Notes under the pieces: model-generated
Told to the model about the DNA's origin: nothing
The model's input: only the letters and a program-made list of their open reading frames with translations
Database searches by the model: none
Made by a program: the position numbers and the translations under genes
In this document: piece after piece, positions 15,212 to 16,835 of the stretch
Position numbering within the stretch: position 1 is the first letter of the stretch
Layout of the letters: each line of letters starts with the position of its first letter
Assembly: GCA_937864205.1 (NCBI GenBank)
Contig: CALMJB010000029.1
Span: 1 to 16,835, forward strand
From: an uncultured Actinomycetes bacterium
GTDB lineage: Bacteria > Actinomycetota > Actinomycetes > Nanopelagicales > Nanopelagicaceae
Direction: 5' to 3'
DNA: 16,835 nt

Positions 15212-15292
15212 ATGTCCAAAATCGATAATTGGTTATTCACCCGCAATCGGGTGTTGGATTTTGGCTTGATTTGCTCCTGTTATTGCTGCTGA
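15212..15292 (+). CDS. 26-aa polycysteine leader peptide, cysteine attenuator ORF
   Basis: ATG 15212-15214 to TGA 15290-15292 encodes 26 residues. The first 20 are unremarkable (MSKIDNWLFTRNRVLDFGLI); the last six are Cys-Ser-Cys-Tyr-Cys-Cys, encoded TGC TCC TGT TAT TGC TGC. Four cysteines in six codons just before the stop is a classic amino-acid-sensing arrangement, and the next genes, cysK and cysE, make cysteine. The ATG is 6 nt after TAGAAT and has no Shine-Dalgarno, so translation should be leaderless. The Cys-Ser-Cys codons contain CTCCT, the complement of the cysK ribosome site. Leaderless polycysteine ORFs acting as cysteine-responsive attenuators have been reported in mycobacteria; function here is inferred by analogy. 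The peptide itself is probably not a functional product. Confidence 0.75.
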   Translation: MSKIDNWLFTRNRVLDFGLICSCYCC

Positions 15293-15376
15293 TTTTTTGC
15301 GCAATTTAAAAACTTTTTAGCACTTTTCTAAATTAAAAATCTAAGCAATCTAATTAAATGAATTATTAGGAGAAAA
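15270..15376 (+). promoter_or_regulatory. translational attenuator: anti-Shine-Dalgarno in the leader ORF and the cysK ribosome site
   Basis: CTCCT at 15274-15278, inside the Cys codons of the leader ORF, is fully complementary to the cysK Shine-Dalgarno AGGAG at 15368-15372. The helix can extend to about 11 pairs: TTT at 15270-15272 with AAA at 15374-15376 after one mismatch, a G-U pair (15279 with 15367), and TA at 15281-15282 with TA at 15364-15365. With enough cysteine, ribosomes leave the ORF and this helix can hide the cysK site. A ribosome stalled on the Cys codons would cover CTCCT and free it. No GC-rich terminator is seen between ORF and cysK, which favours control of translation over control of transcription. 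The region in between is AT-rich. Confidence 0.55.
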
Positions 15377-16303
15377 ATGAAAATTTACAACGACATCACA
15401 GAAGCATTTGGTAACACACCATTAGTGCGATTAAATCGAATCACCGACGGTGCAAAAGCTAATGTCTTCGCCAAATTAGAGTTTTACAACCCCTCATCAT
15501 CGGTAAAAGATCGAATTGGAATCGCAATGGTCGATGCCGCCGAGCGAAGCGGACAATTAAAACCCGGCGGCACAATCGTCGAAGCAACCTCTGGAAATAC
15601 CGGAATTGCACTGGCAATGGTTGGCGCTGCCCGTGGTTATAAAACTATTTTGACTATGCCAGATTCAATGTCAAAGGAACGGCGCGCACTACTTCGCGCT
15701 TATGGTGCGGAATTAGTTTTGACTCCGGCGGCAGAGGGAATGAAAGGCGCAGTTGCCCGCGCTGAAGAGATTGGTAAAAAAGATGCGGTGCTGGTCAGAC
15801 AATTTGAAAATGATGCCAACCCCGAGATTCATCGCAAAACCACCGCCGAAGAAATTTGGAAAGATACCGATGGCAAAGTCGATGTATTTGTTGGTGGAAT
15901 CGGAACCGGCGGAACGATTACCGGAGTCGGACAAGTTCTAAAACAACGCAAACCAGATGTAAAAATAATTGCAGTTGAACCGGCCGATTCACCGATATTA
16001 AATGGTGGAAATCCCGGACCGCATAAAATTCAAGGAATTGGTCCTAACTTCGTGCCAGCGATATTAGATAGAAAAATTTATGATGAAGTTATCGATGTAA
16101 AAACCGATGATGCAGTTAAATATGCAAAACGGGCTGCCGCAGAAGAGGGCATCTTGGCCGGAATCTCATCCGGTGCGGCATTGTGGGCTGCATCTGAAGT
16201 TGCAAAACGAAGTGAGTTTGCCGGAAAAAATATTGTGGTTTTGCTGGCATCTTACGGTGAGCGCTATCTATCTACCATTCTGTTTGAAGGTTTAGTCGAC
16301 TAA
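15377..16303 (+). CDS. cysK: O-acetylserine (thiol)-lyase, cysteine synthase A
   Basis: Makes cysteine from O-acetylserine and sulfide with pyridoxal phosphate, in the cytoplasm. The PLP lysine is Lys44 in PSSSVKDR. The substrate loop TSGNTG is at 71-76 and the phosphate-binding loop GGIGTGGT lies near 173-180. ISSGAA, holding the serine that contacts the PLP ring, is near residue 270. The C-terminal SYGERYLST motif replaces the usual DSGERYLST. The length of 308 residues is typical for CysK. The start ATG has AGGAG 4 nt upstream, the only strong ribosome site in this unit and the target of the leader anti-Shine-Dalgarno. Its stop shares one base with the cysE start (TAATG), so control of cysK translation should carry over to cysE. 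Confidence 0.96.
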   Translation: MKIYNDITEAFGNTPLVRLNRITDGAKANVFAKLEFYNPSSSVKDRIGIAMVDAAERSGQLKPGGTIVEATSGNTGIALAMVGAARGYKTILTMPDSMSKERRALLRAYGAELVLTPAAEGMKGAVARAEEIGKKDAVLVRQFENDANPEIHRKTTAEEIWKDTDGKVDVFVGGIGTGGTITGVGQVLKQRKPDVKIIAVEPADSPILNGGNPGPHKIQGIGPNFVPAILDRKIYDEVIDVKTDDAVKYAKRAAAEEGILAGISSGAALWAASEVAKRSEFAGKNIVVLLASYGERYLSTILFEGLVD

Positions 16304-16830
16304 TGCAAAAAACTTCAATCGTTAAAAGAATGTTAGAAGATTTAGATACCGCCCTGCTAAAAGATCCAGCGGCTCGTAATCGATTAGAGGTCTTGCTGAC
16401 ATATCCAGGATTACATGCGGTTTGGGGATATCGAATCGCAAATTTTTTGTGGCGAATTAAATTAAAACTAATAGCTCGAATTTATTCCAACTGGATTCGA
16501 ATGATTACCGGTGTGGAAATTCATCCGGGCGCAATAATCGGTCGAAGATTATTCATCGATCACGGAATGGGAGTAGTGATAGGACAAACTGCCGTGGTCG
16601 GAAATGATGTGATGATGTATCACGGTGCAACATTAGGAGCGCGGGCTTTTGGTCCAAATCAACGGGGAATCAAGCGACATCCAACAATTGGAAATTCAGT
16701 TGTGATTGGTGCCGGGGCAAAAGTTTTGGGAAATATAAAAATTGGTGATGGAGTAAGAGTGCGAGCAAATTCAGTGGTGACCGAAGATATGGCAAGTGAT
16801 TTAAGCAAATCGGCAACTTACATAATTTGA
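16303..16830 (+). CDS. cysE: serine O-acetyltransferase
   Basis: Acetylates serine with acetyl-CoA to give the CysK substrate. This is the short, bacillus-like form (175 residues) lacking much of the N-terminal helical domain of the E. coli enzyme. Helices at about 1-68 are followed by a left-handed beta-helix of hexapeptide repeats. Active-site residues match by spacing: Glu72 in EIHP at the place of the E. coli Asp143, His87 in FIDHGMG for His158, and His126 in KRHPTIG for His193. The loop between TLG and KRHP is a few residues longer than usual. The protein ends in ATYII. A C-terminal Ile is what inserts into the CysK active site in the cysteine synthase complex, so complex formation is likely. 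It is translationally coupled to cysK. Confidence 0.94.
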   Translation: MQKTSIVKRMLEDLDTALLKDPAARNRLEVLLTYPGLHAVWGYRIANFLWRIKLKLIARIYSNWIRMITGVEIHPGAIIGRRLFIDHGMGVVIGQTAVVGNDVMMYHGATLGARAFGPNQRGIKRHPTIGNSVVIGAGAKVLGNIKIGDGVRVRANSVVTEDMASDLSKSATYII

Positions 16831-16835
16831 TTAGC

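Noticed and set aside
15292..15340. Intrinsic terminator between the Cys leader ORF and cysK
   Set aside because: Only AT-rich pairings such as AATTTA/TAAATT with bulges exist; there is no GC stem followed by a T-tract. Transcription attenuation is therefore not favoured.
15358..15369. Three-codon mini-ORF (ATG AAT TAT TAG) whose stop overlaps the cysK ribosome site
   Set aside because: It has no ribosome site and is easily explained by chance in AT-rich sequence. The polycysteine ORF explains the leader better.

Overview
The window looks like chromosomal DNA of a low-GC, streamlined actinobacterium. The best guess is the freshwater Nanopelagicales (acI) or a close relative. This is inferred from protein flavour (a Zmp1-like M13 peptidase without a signal peptide, a fused glutamine-dependent NadE, a TRIC/UPF0126 channel), AT-rich DNA, very short intergenic gaps, and start codons placed 6-7 nt after an actinobacterial TANNNT -10 box. 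No mobile element, CRISPR array, rRNA or convincing tRNA was found. No gene-free stretch exceeds 300 bp; the longest gaps are 10915-11174 and 15157-15376.

Layout. (1) 1-1383: the 3' end of a TRIC-type channel gene, convergent with and overlapping tgt. (2) 1438-7577: a complete peptide ABC transporter operon in the unusual order permease C, a 46-codon small ORF, binding protein, permease B, ATPase D, ATPase F. Hairpins lie just before and just after the binding-protein gene, whose codon use also looks like that of a highly expressed gene. (3) 7585-8115: a small lipoprotein, convergent with the operon. (4) 8182-10716: an M13 metallopeptidase and a MarR-type regulator, divergent around a 12-bp perfect palindrome that is a likely operator. 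(5) 10724-10914: a bidirectional terminator, then a 47-residue Arg/Lys-rich repeat protein that resembles a histone H1 tail or protamine and is too short for ordinary ORF cut-offs. (6) 11175-13289: an MFS exporter and panB. (7) 13405-15156: nadE, divergent from panB. (8) 15200-16830: a cysteine biosynthesis operon, cysK-cysE.

The most interesting element is the cysK leader. Its first codon starts 6 nt after a TAGAAT box, so the transcript should be leaderless. It begins with a 26-codon ORF whose last six residues are Cys-Ser-Cys-Tyr-Cys-Cys. The Cys-Ser-Cys codons contain CTCCT, the exact complement of the cysK Shine-Dalgarno AGGAG. This is the architecture expected of a cysteine-sensing translational attenuator, comparable to the leaderless polycysteine ORFs described in mycobacteria. 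Here it sits in front of the two enzymes that make cysteine from serine.

A window-wide pattern supports this reading. marR, nadE, the cysteine leader ORF and probably the M13 peptidase lack a Shine-Dalgarno and have TANNNT 6-7 nt before the start. dppC, the binding-protein gene, dppB, the Arg/Lys-rich gene and cysK instead have clear GGAG-type sites.
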